From an uncultured Anaerolineae bacterium (GTDB taxonomy: Bacteria; Chloroflexota; Anaerolineae; Anaerolineales; UBA11858): a DNA stretch of 5,971 nt. Shown piece by piece: positions 1 to 5,971 of this stretch. Below the pieces are notes generated by a model. That model ran no database searches. It was not told the origin of the DNA and saw only the letters and a program-made list of their open reading frames with translations. Numbering within the stretch: the first letter of the stretch is position 1; the number at the start of each line of letters is the position of its first letter. The stretch covers positions 1 to 5,971 of the forward strand of contig CALCSH010000259.1 of assembly GCA_937893815.1 (NCBI GenBank). The letters are read 5' to 3'. Position numbers and translations under genes: made by a program.

Positions 1-1029
1 TTCCATTGGGTGGCTGTCTCGGCCCAGGATTGCCCGCCGGAGACACGCGGTTTGCACGAACTCAAAGCGATCTGGGAAAATTCCACCAAACACGCCCAGA
101 CCGAGAGCATCTACTCCGCCGAGGAAACTCGCGCCGCCATCGAGATGGCTACCATCCTGGCAGGCGGGAAAGACGCTCTCCGTCAACGTCCGCTACTCTC
201 AATCATGCAATGTACCGCACCCCCTCTGGGGCACGATGGAGGCAGTCTGGATGCTGGACTGCTCGCCGCTGAGGCAGGATTACCGGTTGGATTTATGACC
301 ATGACTGCCTGCCTGACCACCGCTCCGGCGACGCTGGCAGGCAACCTGGTGGTTGGCAACGCCGAAGTGATCAGCGCCGCGGCATTGATTCAGTTGGCAT
401 ATCCCGGAACGCCATTCTTCTACGCCGCCGCCCAGACTTCATCCGACTTACGCAGCGGCGCTTACACCGGCGGCGGCCCGGAAGATTTCCTCTTCGGCGC
501 GGCGACCAATGTGCTGGCCGATTTCTACAATATGCCGCTCTCGATGGGATCTTTCGCCACGGGTGCCAAGCGGCCCAACTGGCAGGCAGGTATTGATAAC
601 AGCCTGTCCACCTTCATGGCCTCCGTTGTCATGTCCGATATGCTTCTGGGGGTCGGCCTGCTGCACGGCAGCCGAATCTGGTCCTATGAACAAATGTTGA
701 TGGATTGTGAAATCTTCGACCTGGTCCACAAGATGATGCAAGGCATCGAGGTCAACGATGAAACCCTTGCCCTGGATGTGGTGAATGCTGTCGGGCCGGG
801 TAGTAATTTCTTGACCCAAAAACACACCCGAAAGCATATGCGCGATCTCTGGCTGCCCAAATATATGGACCGCCGTCCCTACGAAGAATGGCTCGAACGC
901 GGCGATAACGCCACCGATTGGGCCAGAGCCAGAGCGCAAGAGATTTTAGCCACACACGAGCCTGAACCTCTTGACCCACAAATCAGTAAAGAGTTTGAGC
1001 GCATTATCGCTTCCATCGAAACCAAATGA
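1..1029 (+). CDS. MttB-superfamily (trimethylamine methyltransferase-like) protein A, 5'-truncated by window edge
   Basis: The frame is open from base 1 to the TGA at 1027-1029 and gives 342 residues. Family members are usually about 470-500 residues, so roughly the first 140 residues lie left of the window; the GTG at 10 is not a credible start. MttB-superfamily enzymes are cytoplasmic TIM-barrel methyltransferases that move a methyl group from a methylated amine to a corrinoid protein. Family features seen are the GG turn after the helix IEMATILAGG, the PLLSIMQCTAPPL strand, a QAG motif about 195 codons in (GAKRPNWQAG), and the C-terminal block LPKYMDRRPYEEW followed by an ARAQEILATHEPEPL-type helix. 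The stretch before QAG is where Pyl-type MttB has its pyrrolysine. No in-frame TAG occurs here, so this is a non-Pyl homologue with unknown substrate. It overlaps the next gene by four bases (ATGA), implying one operon and translational coupling. The family call is secure; the substrate cannot be told. Confidence 0.9.
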   Translation, partial: FHWVAVSAQDCPPETRGLHELKAIWENSTKHAQTESIYSAEETRAAIEMATILAGGKDALRQRPLLSIMQCTAPPLGHDGGSLDAGLLAAEAGLPVGFMTMTACLTTAPATLAGNLVVGNAEVISAAALIQLAYPGTPFFYAAAQTSSDLRSGAYTGGGPEDFLFGAATNVLADFYNMPLSMGSFATGAKRPNWQAGIDNSLSTFMASVVMSDMLLGVGLLHGSRIWSYEQMLMDCEIFDLVHKMMQGIEVNDETLALDVVNAVGPGSNFLTQKHTRKHMRDLWLPKYMDRRPYEEWLERGDNATDWARARAQEILATHEPEPLDPQISKEFERIIASIETK

Positions 1030-2492
1030 ATCCCATGCAACCAAAAATTTCACTACTGACCCCGCCTCTACTCGAGAAAATTATCGCCGAAGCCTTCCAG
1101 CTTTTACAACAGCCGGGGATCAAAGTCATGTCCGCCTCCGCCAGGGAGTTACTGGCGGAGGCTGGTGCGCAGGTGGATGAAGAGCGTCAGGTCGTCCGTA
1201 TCTCGGAGAGGCTTGCCCACCAGGCGCTGGATTCTGTCCCCAAAGAGTTTTACCTCTACAATCGCGCCGGAGAAGCCGCTGTGCATTATGGTGGCGACTC
1301 GGTACACTATGATCCTGGCTCCAGCGGTGTCAATATCCTCGACCCAGAGACCATGGAACATCGTCCGGCGCGCAGCGAAGATTTGATTCGTCTGATTAAG
1401 CTCACCGAACAATTGCCTCAATATGCCGCCCAGTCCACCGCCCTCGTGTGCAGCGAAATTCCTAAAGAAATTGGCGATCTCTATCGCCTGTACTTAGTGT
1501 TGCAGCTTTCGGCAAAGCCCATTGTCACAGGCGCATTTTCCACCAACACAACGGATGCCATGATCGAGATGCTGGCAATTTGTGCCGGGGGGCGTCAGGC
1601 GCTGGCCGAAAAACCACTGGCCATCTTCGACGTCTGTCCCTCCCCTCCATTAATCTGGAGTGAATTTGGCGGGCAGAGTTTGATCGATCTGGCTCGGGCG
1701 TGGGTGCCCGCTGAAATCGTCTCGATGCCCCTCTCCGGGGCCGCCGCCCCGATCACATTGCTCGGTTCGGTGGTGCAGCACGCGGCCGAATGCATCAGCG
1801 GAATCACCATCCACCAACTGGCGCAGCCCGGCGCACCAATTGTCTGGGGCGGCGCACCCGCTATCATGGATATGCGCCAGGGCACCACCCCCATGGGCGC
1901 CATCGAAACCGCCATGATCGATGCTGCCTATGCGCAAGTTGGCAAATATTTTGGCTTCCCCACACACGCCTATATGGGGGCCAGCGATGCGAAAATTGTT
2001 GATGCGCAAGCTGGCCTGGAAAGTGGGATGACGGCCCTGGTTGGAGCTTTGGCAGGCATCAACATGATCTCCGGCGCTGGGATGCTCGATTTCCTGGCGG
2101 CTCAAAGCCTCGAGAAACTGGTGATTGACGCTGAAGCAATTGGCATGGCCCAACGCCTGTGCCAAGGGATGATCGTGCAAACAGACCCGCTGGCAACCCA
2201 AATGTATGAGGGCATCAATTTCAAGGGCGAGTTCCTCAAACAACGCGTTACGCGCCAATTAATGACCAAAGAACAATATCTACCCTCGCCAGTGATCGAC
2301 CGTGGCTCAATCCGCACCTGGCAATCCAATGGCAGCACAGATGCCTTCCAGCGCGCCAAAGTGCGCGTCGATGAGCTTTTGGCCGCTTACCAGCCGCCGA
2401 ATCTGCCGGTCGAAACGCAGCGCGAACTGGAAAACTATGTCAGCAATCTGGCTGCCGCCGCAGGCATGGATCAATTACCACCCATTTTTTAG
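1026..2492 (+). CDS. MttB-superfamily (trimethylamine methyltransferase-like) protein B, non-pyrrolysine type
   Basis: This is a full-length 488-residue member of the MttB superfamily, predicted to be a cytoplasmic methylamine- or betaine-type methyltransferase acting with a corrinoid protein. The N-terminal helical region (LLEKIIAEAFQLLQQPGIKV) leads to the RPARSEDL segment near residue 113 and the SEIPKEIGDLYRL segment, the counterpart of the common SDVP motif. The region SDAKIVDAQAG (about residues 320-330, Lys323) matches the site around Pyl334 of methanogen MttB but has no amber codon. The C-terminal block is PSPVIDRGSIRTWQ. The start is ATG 1026, which overlaps the previous stop; ATG 1035, three codons later, is also possible. 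Neither has a clear Shine-Dalgarno sequence, consistent with coupled translation. The stop is TAG at 2490-2492. Of the three paralogues this one looks closest to canonical MttB in the pocket region. Candidate substrates from studied non-Pyl relatives (glycine betaine, proline betaine, carnitine, gamma-butyrobetaine) cannot be told apart by eye. Confidence 0.93.
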   Translation: MNPMQPKISLLTPPLLEKIIAEAFQLLQQPGIKVMSASARELLAEAGAQVDEERQVVRISERLAHQALDSVPKEFYLYNRAGEAAVHYGGDSVHYDPGSSGVNILDPETMEHRPARSEDLIRLIKLTEQLPQYAAQSTALVCSEIPKEIGDLYRLYLVLQLSAKPIVTGAFSTNTTDAMIEMLAICAGGRQALAEKPLAIFDVCPSPPLIWSEFGGQSLIDLARAWVPAEIVSMPLSGAAAPITLLGSVVQHAAECISGITIHQLAQPGAPIVWGGAPAIMDMRQGTTPMGAIETAMIDAAYAQVGKYFGFPTHAYMGASDAKIVDAQAGLESGMTALVGALAGINMISGAGMLDFLAAQSLEKLVIDAEAIGMAQRLCQGMIVQTDPLATQMYEGINFKGEFLKQRVTRQLMTKEQYLPSPVIDRGSIRTWQSNGSTDAFQRAKVRVDELLAAYQPPNLPVETQRELENYVSNLAAAAGMDQLPPIF

Positions 2493-2537
2493 ATTGAATC
2501 CTTATCGGATCTCCGGGAATCCCCGTGGCAGGTATCC

Positions 2538-2586
2538 AGATTTAGGGGTATAGGGCGTGCTACGAACGCCCTATACCCCTAAATCT
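2538..2586. repeat. Perfect 21-bp inverted repeat (long hairpin), possible terminator or mobile palindromic element
   Basis: The left arm 2538-2558 (starts AGATTTAGGGG, ends AGGGCGT) is exactly complementary to the right arm 2566-2586 (starts ACGCCCT, ends CCCCTAAATCT), with a 7-base loop GCTACGA. The stem begins 45 bases after the stop of protein B, where a transcription terminator would be expected. The right arm is followed by AGGGTTTCTC, not by a run of T, and the other strand has no T run either, so it is not a classical intrinsic terminator. It could instead block 3' exonucleases, act as a terminator of another type, or be one copy of a dispersed palindromic repeat. The hairpin itself is certain; its role is inferred. 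Confidence 0.85.
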
Positions 2587-2669
2587 AGGGTTTCTCACGG
2601 CACCCTAAAGACCCAAAAATATTTGGAGTCCCCCGTCTTACGGGCAGAGATTCTTCACCCTTGACGGGG
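2586..2669 (+). promoter_or_regulatory. Stem-loop-rich region upstream of kamA with mutually exclusive pairings
   Basis: Several small stems follow the long hairpin: TAGGGT/ACCCTA (2586-2591 with 2602-2607), GACCCAAA with TTTGG(A)GTC (2610-2617 with 2622-2630, one bulged A), and CCCGT/ACGGG (2632-2636 with 2640-2644). The same CCCCGTC segment (2631-2637) can pair instead with GACGGGG (2663-2669), a 7-bp helix that would exclude the local CCCGT hairpin. Alternative pairings of this kind are seen in attenuators and riboswitches. I do not recognise a known class: no cobalamin-box GCCACTG and no clear lysine-riboswitch core is visible. Chance pairing in a short GC-rich stretch is quite possible. 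If the promoter suggested at 2661 is correct, this region would not be transcribed as the kamA leader. Confidence 0.25.
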
Positions 2670-2696
2670 TTTCACCAAAGCAGATTCGTGTAGTAC
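2661..2696 (+). promoter_or_regulatory. Tentative promoter for kamA (good -35, poor -10)
   Basis: TTGACG at 2661-2666 matches five of six positions of the sigma-70 -35 consensus and lies 51 bases upstream of the kamA ATG. No good -10 sits 16-18 bases downstream; the hexamer there is ATTCGT. A TG-preceded TAGTAC at 2691-2696 is nearer to a -10 but is 24 bases away, which is too far for a normal promoter. A separate promoter for kamA is reasonable because a 225-base gap with a strong hairpin separates it from the upstream genes. Confidence 0.2.
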
Positions 2697-2717
2697 TGTT
2701 GATAGGAACCCCCATTC

Positions 2718-4004
2718 ATGTATTCCTTCGAAGACGAACAAAACAGAGTAGCGACAACTCCCTGGGCTGCTATACCCCAGGAAAAATGGAACGACTGGCA
2801 TTGGCAAATCGCCAATCGCATTACCAGCGTGGATGAACTCAGCCAGGTGATTCATCTGACCGAGGGCGAAAAGGAAATCATCTCCAAATCGCTCAATAAA
2901 CTTCGCATGGCAATCACTCCGTATTACGCCAGCCTGATGGATCCGGACGATCCGCGTTGCCCGATACGTTTGCGGGCCGTGCCTAGCCTGCCGGAGACTG
3001 TCATCAGCGAGGAAGATTTATTTGACCCGCTGCACGAGGATGTCGACTCGCCAGTTCCGGGCATCACCCATCGCTATCCGGATCGCCTGCTCTTCCTGGT
3101 TACCGATCAGTGCTCCATGTACTGCCGCCACTGCACCCGTCGGCGCTATGCCGGAGAGCTGGATCAGCCTCGCAAGCAGGAGGAAATCGACGCTGCCATC
3201 GACTATATCCACAGAACCCCAAGTGTCCGCGATGTGCTGCTCAGCGGTGGCGACGCCTTCACACTTTCGACCGATCGCCTGGAAGCAATTATCGCCCGCA
3301 TCCACGAAATTCCGCATGTCGAGATCGTCCGTTATGGCACAGCCACACCCATCGTCCTGCCGCAGCGTATTGATGACGAACTGATCCAGATGCTAAAAAA
3401 ATACCAACCGGTATGGATCAACTTGCATTACAATCATCCTAAGGAACTCACCGAGCGCTCGCGCCAATCTCTGGCAAAACTGGCCGATGCCGGTTTCGTC
3501 CTCGGCAACCAGACGGTTTTGATGCGCGGGCTCAATGATTGTGCTTATATCATCAAGGAACTTTGCCAGCGGCTGATCGAAAACCGCGTGCGGCCTTATC
3601 GTCTTTACCAGTGCGATCTTTCGCAAGGCATCGCCCATTTCCGCACATCAATCAGCAAAGGCATCGAAATCATCGAGCATTTGAGCGGGCATACCACCGG
3701 GTTTGCCGTACCAGAATTCATGGTAGATCTGCCCGGGGGTGGCGGCAAAACGCCCGTTCATCCACGTTATATGATCGGTCAGAGCGACCGTCAGGTGATC
3801 TTTCGCAATTATGAAGGTGTGATCGCCAAGTATATTGAGCCGGAAGACACATCTTCGCTGGGCTGCCCCGATAACTGCACCATTTGTGATGACCGCCAGG
3901 AGCGCGGTCTGGATCAGCCCAAAGTCGGCCTGGAAAAACTTTATGCCGGAGAAGCTATCAGTCTCGAGCCGCGTGACCTGCCCCGGCGCAAGCGAAAACA
4001 ATAG
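2718..4004 (+). CDS. kamA: L-lysine 2,3-aminomutase (KamA family, radical SAM, PLP-dependent)
   Basis: This 428-residue protein resembles clostridial lysine 2,3-aminomutase (416 residues) along its whole length. That enzyme interconverts L-lysine and L-beta-lysine using S-adenosylmethionine, a [4Fe-4S] cluster and PLP. The radical-SAM motif CSMYCRHC places cluster cysteines at 132, 136 and 139, followed by TRRRYAG. SGGDAF is at 176-181. The PLP lysine is Lys344 in PGGGGKTPV. Asp300 (YQCDLSQG) and Asp337 (MVDLPGGGG) match the two aspartates (293 and 330 in the clostridial enzyme) that hold the lysine epsilon-amino group. Zinc ligands are Cys275 (LNDC) and Cys383, Cys387 and Cys390; the first C-terminal spacing is CxxxC where the clostridial protein has CxC. 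The aspartate pair argues against glutamate 2,3-aminomutase or EpmB. ATG 2718 follows a weak AGGA at 2704-2707. The TAG stop lies one base before the next MttB-like gene, implying co-translation. Beta-lysine could serve lysine catabolism, osmolyte (N-acetyl-beta-lysine) synthesis, or a pathway tied to the methyltransferases. Confidence 0.95.
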   Translation: MYSFEDEQNRVATTPWAAIPQEKWNDWHWQIANRITSVDELSQVIHLTEGEKEIISKSLNKLRMAITPYYASLMDPDDPRCPIRLRAVPSLPETVISEEDLFDPLHEDVDSPVPGITHRYPDRLLFLVTDQCSMYCRHCTRRRYAGELDQPRKQEEIDAAIDYIHRTPSVRDVLLSGGDAFTLSTDRLEAIIARIHEIPHVEIVRYGTATPIVLPQRIDDELIQMLKKYQPVWINLHYNHPKELTERSRQSLAKLADAGFVLGNQTVLMRGLNDCAYIIKELCQRLIENRVRPYRLYQCDLSQGIAHFRTSISKGIEIIEHLSGHTTGFAVPEFMVDLPGGGGKTPVHPRYMIGQSDRQVIFRNYEGVIAKYIEPEDTSSLGCPDNCTICDDRQERGLDQPKVGLEKLYAGEAISLEPRDLPRRKRKQ

Positions 4005-4005
4005 C

Positions 4006-5418
4006 ATGGAACCTTTTAAAATTCTTTCTGAACAGGAAGTCGAGGAGATCCATAACGCCAGCCTACAGGTGCTTGGCGAGATGGGAGTAGTGCTGACTCA
4101 CCCCGCCACCCGAGCCATGCTCCTGGAAGCAGGGGCGAAGGAAAACGGGGATCGCCTGTTATTACCAGTTGATTTGATCAACCAATGTCTTGCGGGCTGC
4201 GGTGGCCCGGTTACTACACGCGGGCGGAATGGCAAGGTTGTATCCATCGGTGGCGGCGAATTGCAATGGCATAATCTGGGGGGAGCGCGCGATATCTACG
4301 ATACTGCCACGGGCAAGCGGCGCGGAGCCACGGTACAGGATATTCGCGACACCACACGCCTGTTGGATGCCCTGGATCAAGCCACCACTGTCACTCCCTT
4401 CTTCACGCCGCTGGATGTGCCCGGGGAATTAATGTCCCTGGCAATGTACCGCCATGCCCTGCCGTTTACTACCAAACCTCTACAGGGACCCGGCGTGCAG
4501 ACTGCGCAAGAAGTTAAATTCGCCGTTGAGATGGCCCAGGTGATCGGCCCGGTACAGGAGGTACTGACGATGAGTGTCTCCCCGGTCAGTCCGCTGACCT
4601 TCCCGGATGAGATGGTCGCCTCTATGGTGGAAATCGCCAGGTACGGCATCCCCTTTGGGCCATTGCCCTGCCCCACCGCGGGCACCACCGCTCCCTTGTC
4701 GCTGGCCGGTGCTTTAACTCAACAAAATGCCGAAGTATTGGCATCCCTCGTAATTGTTCAATCCGTCAACCCAGGCCTACCCATGATATACTGTGGACGC
4801 CTGGCTATGATGGAACCACGCACAGGCACATCGATTTGGGGCGGCGTAGAATTAGGCATCGCCTCCGCGGCAACCGTACAACTTGGCCACTATTATCATT
4901 TGCCGGTGAATGTTTATGGGCTGTCAACAAATTCCCATTCCCTCGAAATACAAAACGGATATGAACGAGCGCTCAATGCAATTATTCCTGCCCTGGCTGG
5001 AGCCGACGAATTATCCGGCATCGGCGAAATGGGGGCTGGCGTGATGGGCTCACTGGCACAAATCGTGGTCGATAACGACATCGCCGCCAGTGTAAGGCGT
5101 ACCCTGCGAGGTATTGAAGTTAGTGAGGCCTCCCAGGCTGTGGAAGTGATCCGCAGCGTAATGGACGGACCGCGTACTTTCGTCGCTGAGAAACATACGG
5201 TTGATTATCTACGCAACGGGGAAATATTTATCTCCAAGATCGCGGAACGCAGCACATTCGATGAGTGGCATCTCGCCGGTCGAGCGGGAATGGCCCAACA
5301 CGCTCAGGCAAAGGCCGAAACTATTCTCAAAAACCATCAAGTTCCGCCGCTTGAGCAGCAGCAAGAACGCGAACTCGAGCGGATTATGCAAGCCGCAGAA
5401 GACGAACTGGTTCATTAA
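4006..5418 (+). CDS. MttB-superfamily protein C, divergent at the active-site loop
   Basis: This 470-residue member of the MttB superfamily is predicted to be a corrinoid-dependent methyltransferase or a relative with altered substrate. ATG 4006 comes one base after the kamA stop and gives an N-terminus (LSEQEVEEIHNASLQVLGEMGV) that matches the same helix in protein B. The frame is open upstream to a TTG at 3835, but that would overlap kamA heavily and is not supported. There is no Shine-Dalgarno sequence, so coupling to kamA translation is likely. Family features are GKRRGATVQDIRD near residue 105, LDVPGELMSLAMYR (the SDVP-like segment), the long hydrophobic barrel strands, and a C-terminal block ending in ERELERIMQAAEDE. 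In the loop matching the pyrrolysine region it reads NSHSLEIQNG: His311 replaces the lysine shared by proteins A and B, and QNG (from Gln316) replaces QAG. No in-frame amber codon is present. The different pocket suggests a distinct substrate, perhaps linked to the KamA product, but this is inference. Confidence 0.92.
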   Translation: MEPFKILSEQEVEEIHNASLQVLGEMGVVLTHPATRAMLLEAGAKENGDRLLLPVDLINQCLAGCGGPVTTRGRNGKVVSIGGGELQWHNLGGARDIYDTATGKRRGATVQDIRDTTRLLDALDQATTVTPFFTPLDVPGELMSLAMYRHALPFTTKPLQGPGVQTAQEVKFAVEMAQVIGPVQEVLTMSVSPVSPLTFPDEMVASMVEIARYGIPFGPLPCPTAGTTAPLSLAGALTQQNAEVLASLVIVQSVNPGLPMIYCGRLAMMEPRTGTSIWGGVELGIASAATVQLGHYYHLPVNVYGLSTNSHSLEIQNGYERALNAIIPALAGADELSGIGEMGAGVMGSLAQIVVDNDIAASVRRTLRGIEVSEASQAVEVIRSVMDGPRTFVAEKHTVDYLRNGEIFISKIAERSTFDEWHLAGRAGMAQHAQAKAETILKNHQVPPLEQQQERELERIMQAAEDELVH

Positions 5419-5461
5419 TAGGTTGGCTCTGGACATTCTTACGAACATGCTCATTTCCTGT

Positions 5462-5494
5462 AAAAATCACCTTATCGACCGAATATGATTTTTT
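5462..5494 (+). terminator. Weak candidate intrinsic terminator after protein C
   Basis: AAAAATCA (5462-5469) pairs perfectly with TGATTTTT (5486-5493), and the right arm ends in six T residues. It lies about 43 bases after the TAA stop of protein C. The stem is AT-rich, the loop is 16 bases (with a small TCG/CGA pairing inside), and the T run is part of the stem, so termination would be weak. It is the only hairpin with a T tract in the gap between protein C and the transporter gene. Confidence 0.35.
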
Positions 5495-5637
5495 GCAGTA
5501 TTTCCATTTTCCAGATCACATCGTCCATCCATGAAAAACGATGATGAAATGTAAACAGAGTGCGAAAGGAAAGGAGGCCGCCGACATACAAGTCATTCGA
5601 TCGCTCACGAAACCTGTAAACTCGATCTACTTATCTG

Positions 5638-5644
5638 AAGGAGG
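5638..5644 (+). promoter_or_regulatory. Strong Shine-Dalgarno site for the substrate-binding protein
   Basis: AAGGAGG lies seven bases before ATG 5652, a near-ideal match and spacing. It fixes the start of the last gene and contrasts with the MttB-like genes and kamA, which have weak or no such sites. This suggests the transporter protein is made independently and at a high level. Confidence 0.9.
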
Positions 5645-5651
5645 ATGAAAA

Positions 5652-5971
5652 ATGCGTACGACGTTATATAAATTTGGGGCCATCATTGTGGTTTTGGCGA
5701 TGACCCTGGCAGCCTTCGCTCCCGTCTTTGCAGCATCTGAGCCAGAGCAACCTGCATCAGATGAAGTTCCTGCAGTCGAACCCGCCACCAAAAAAGTTAT
5801 CAACTTCGCCTGGACCCAAGAACCCGACTCGTTGAACCCGTTTTATACAGACATGTGGTTCTCAGCGATTCTACAGCAACTGTATCTGTGCTGGGCCTGG
5901 GAATATGATGACCAAAATGTTGCCTACCCCAATTTGGTAACAGAAATCCCCAGTATCGAAAACGGAGGTTT
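5652..5971 (+). CDS. ABC transporter substrate-binding protein, peptide/SBP_bac_5 family, 3'-truncated by window edge
   Basis: The first 106 codons are present; the gene runs off the right edge. Residues 1-28 form a Sec signal peptide: a basic start (MRTTLYK), a hydrophobic core (FGAIIVVLAMTLAAFA), and a likely cut after Val-Phe-Ala27. There is no lipobox cysteine, so it is not an ordinary lipoprotein. An acidic, proline-rich linker (about 29-48) precedes VINFAWTQEPDSLNPFYTD, which matches the first strand and the EPxSLNP-type motif of family-5 solute-binding proteins for peptides, nickel and other solutes. Such a protein captures solute outside the membrane and delivers it to an ABC importer. 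The permease and ATPase genes are expected to the right but are not seen. It lies 233 bases after protein C with its own strong ribosome site, so it may belong to a separate operon. The family call is good, the ligand is unknown, and a link to methylated amines rests only on position. Confidence 0.85.
   Translation, partial: MRTTLYKFGAIIVVLAMTLAAFAPVFAASEPEQPASDEVPAVEPATKKVINFAWTQEPDSLNPFYTDMWFSAILQQLYLCWAWEYDDQNVAYPNLVTEIPSIENGG

Noticed and set aside
1650..2258. Long open frame of about 200 codons on the minus strand inside protein B
   Set aside because: It lies entirely antisense to a well-supported conserved gene, shows no recognisable domain, and is the type of shadow frame expected from the codon bias of the + strand gene. 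The minus-strand frame at 448-939 inside protein A was rejected for the same reason.
2490..2492. TAG stop codons ending protein B and kamA (4002-4004) as possible pyrrolysine read-through
   Set aside because: Both proteins are already full length for their families. Read-through would add only about 30 residues in B and four in KamA, and the family pyrrolysine site is internal, where no TAG is present.
2718..4004. KamA-like protein being EpmB, glutamate 2,3-aminomutase or PylB
   Set aside because: Length, the zinc cysteines and both lysine-binding aspartates match lysine 2,3-aminomutase. PylB lacks the PLP lysine motif, and no other pyrrolysine genes are visible.
3835..4005. Upstream extension of protein C to a TTG at 3835
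   Set aside because: It would overlap the conserved zinc-binding C-terminus of KamA by 170 bases, and the extra residues have no counterpart in protein B; ATG 4006 fits the family N-terminus.
5516..5547. Hairpin TCACATCGT / ACGATG(A)TGA upstream of the transporter gene
   Set aside because: Nine pairs with a bulge and a 13-base loop, no T tract and no known motif; too weak to annotate as a functional element.
5419..5651. Promoter or riboswitch for the substrate-binding protein gene
   Set aside because: No convincing -35/-10 pair with normal spacing and no cobalamin-box or other known riboswitch core could be found by eye.

Overview
The window carries an anaerobic C1/amine-metabolism locus, all on the + strand. 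It holds three paralogous genes of the trimethylamine methyltransferase (MttB) superfamily, a lysine 2,3-aminomutase (KamA), and the start of an ABC-type substrate-binding protein of the peptide family. Every gene uses ordinary bacterial signals: ATG starts, a strong AAGGAGG site before the last gene, and a Sec signal peptide. Oxygen-sensitive radical-SAM chemistry beside corrinoid-type methyltransferases suggests an obligate or facultative anaerobic bacterium. The moderate GC content and the style of the proteins would suit an anaerobic Chloroflexota (Anaerolineae-like) genome, but that assignment is only an impression and was not tested.

Layout: positions 1-1029 hold the C-terminal 342 residues of MttB-like protein A, whose start lies left of the window. 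Protein B (1026-2492) follows with a 4-base ATGA overlap. A 225-base gap (2493-2717) contains a perfect 21-bp hairpin and several smaller, partly competing stem-loops before kamA (2718-4004). MttB-like protein C (4006-5418) begins one base after the kamA stop. A 233-base gap then leads to the substrate-binding protein gene (5652 to the right edge), which is cut by the window end.

How the genes may work together: MttB-superfamily proteins demethylate methylated or quaternary amines and pass the methyl group to a corrinoid protein. None of the three here has an in-frame amber codon in the region where true trimethylamine MttB carries pyrrolysine, so they fall in the non-pyrrolysine branch, whose studied members act on betaines, carnitine or related compounds. 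KamA keeps the residues that hold lysine, PLP, the FeS cluster and zinc, so it probably makes beta-lysine from L-lysine or acts on a close analogue. Its tight coupling to protein C raises the possibility of a pathway for a methylated lysine or beta-amino-acid betaine, fed by the downstream transporter. This is inference. No corrinoid protein, corrinoid reductive activator or methyl acceptor is visible in the window.
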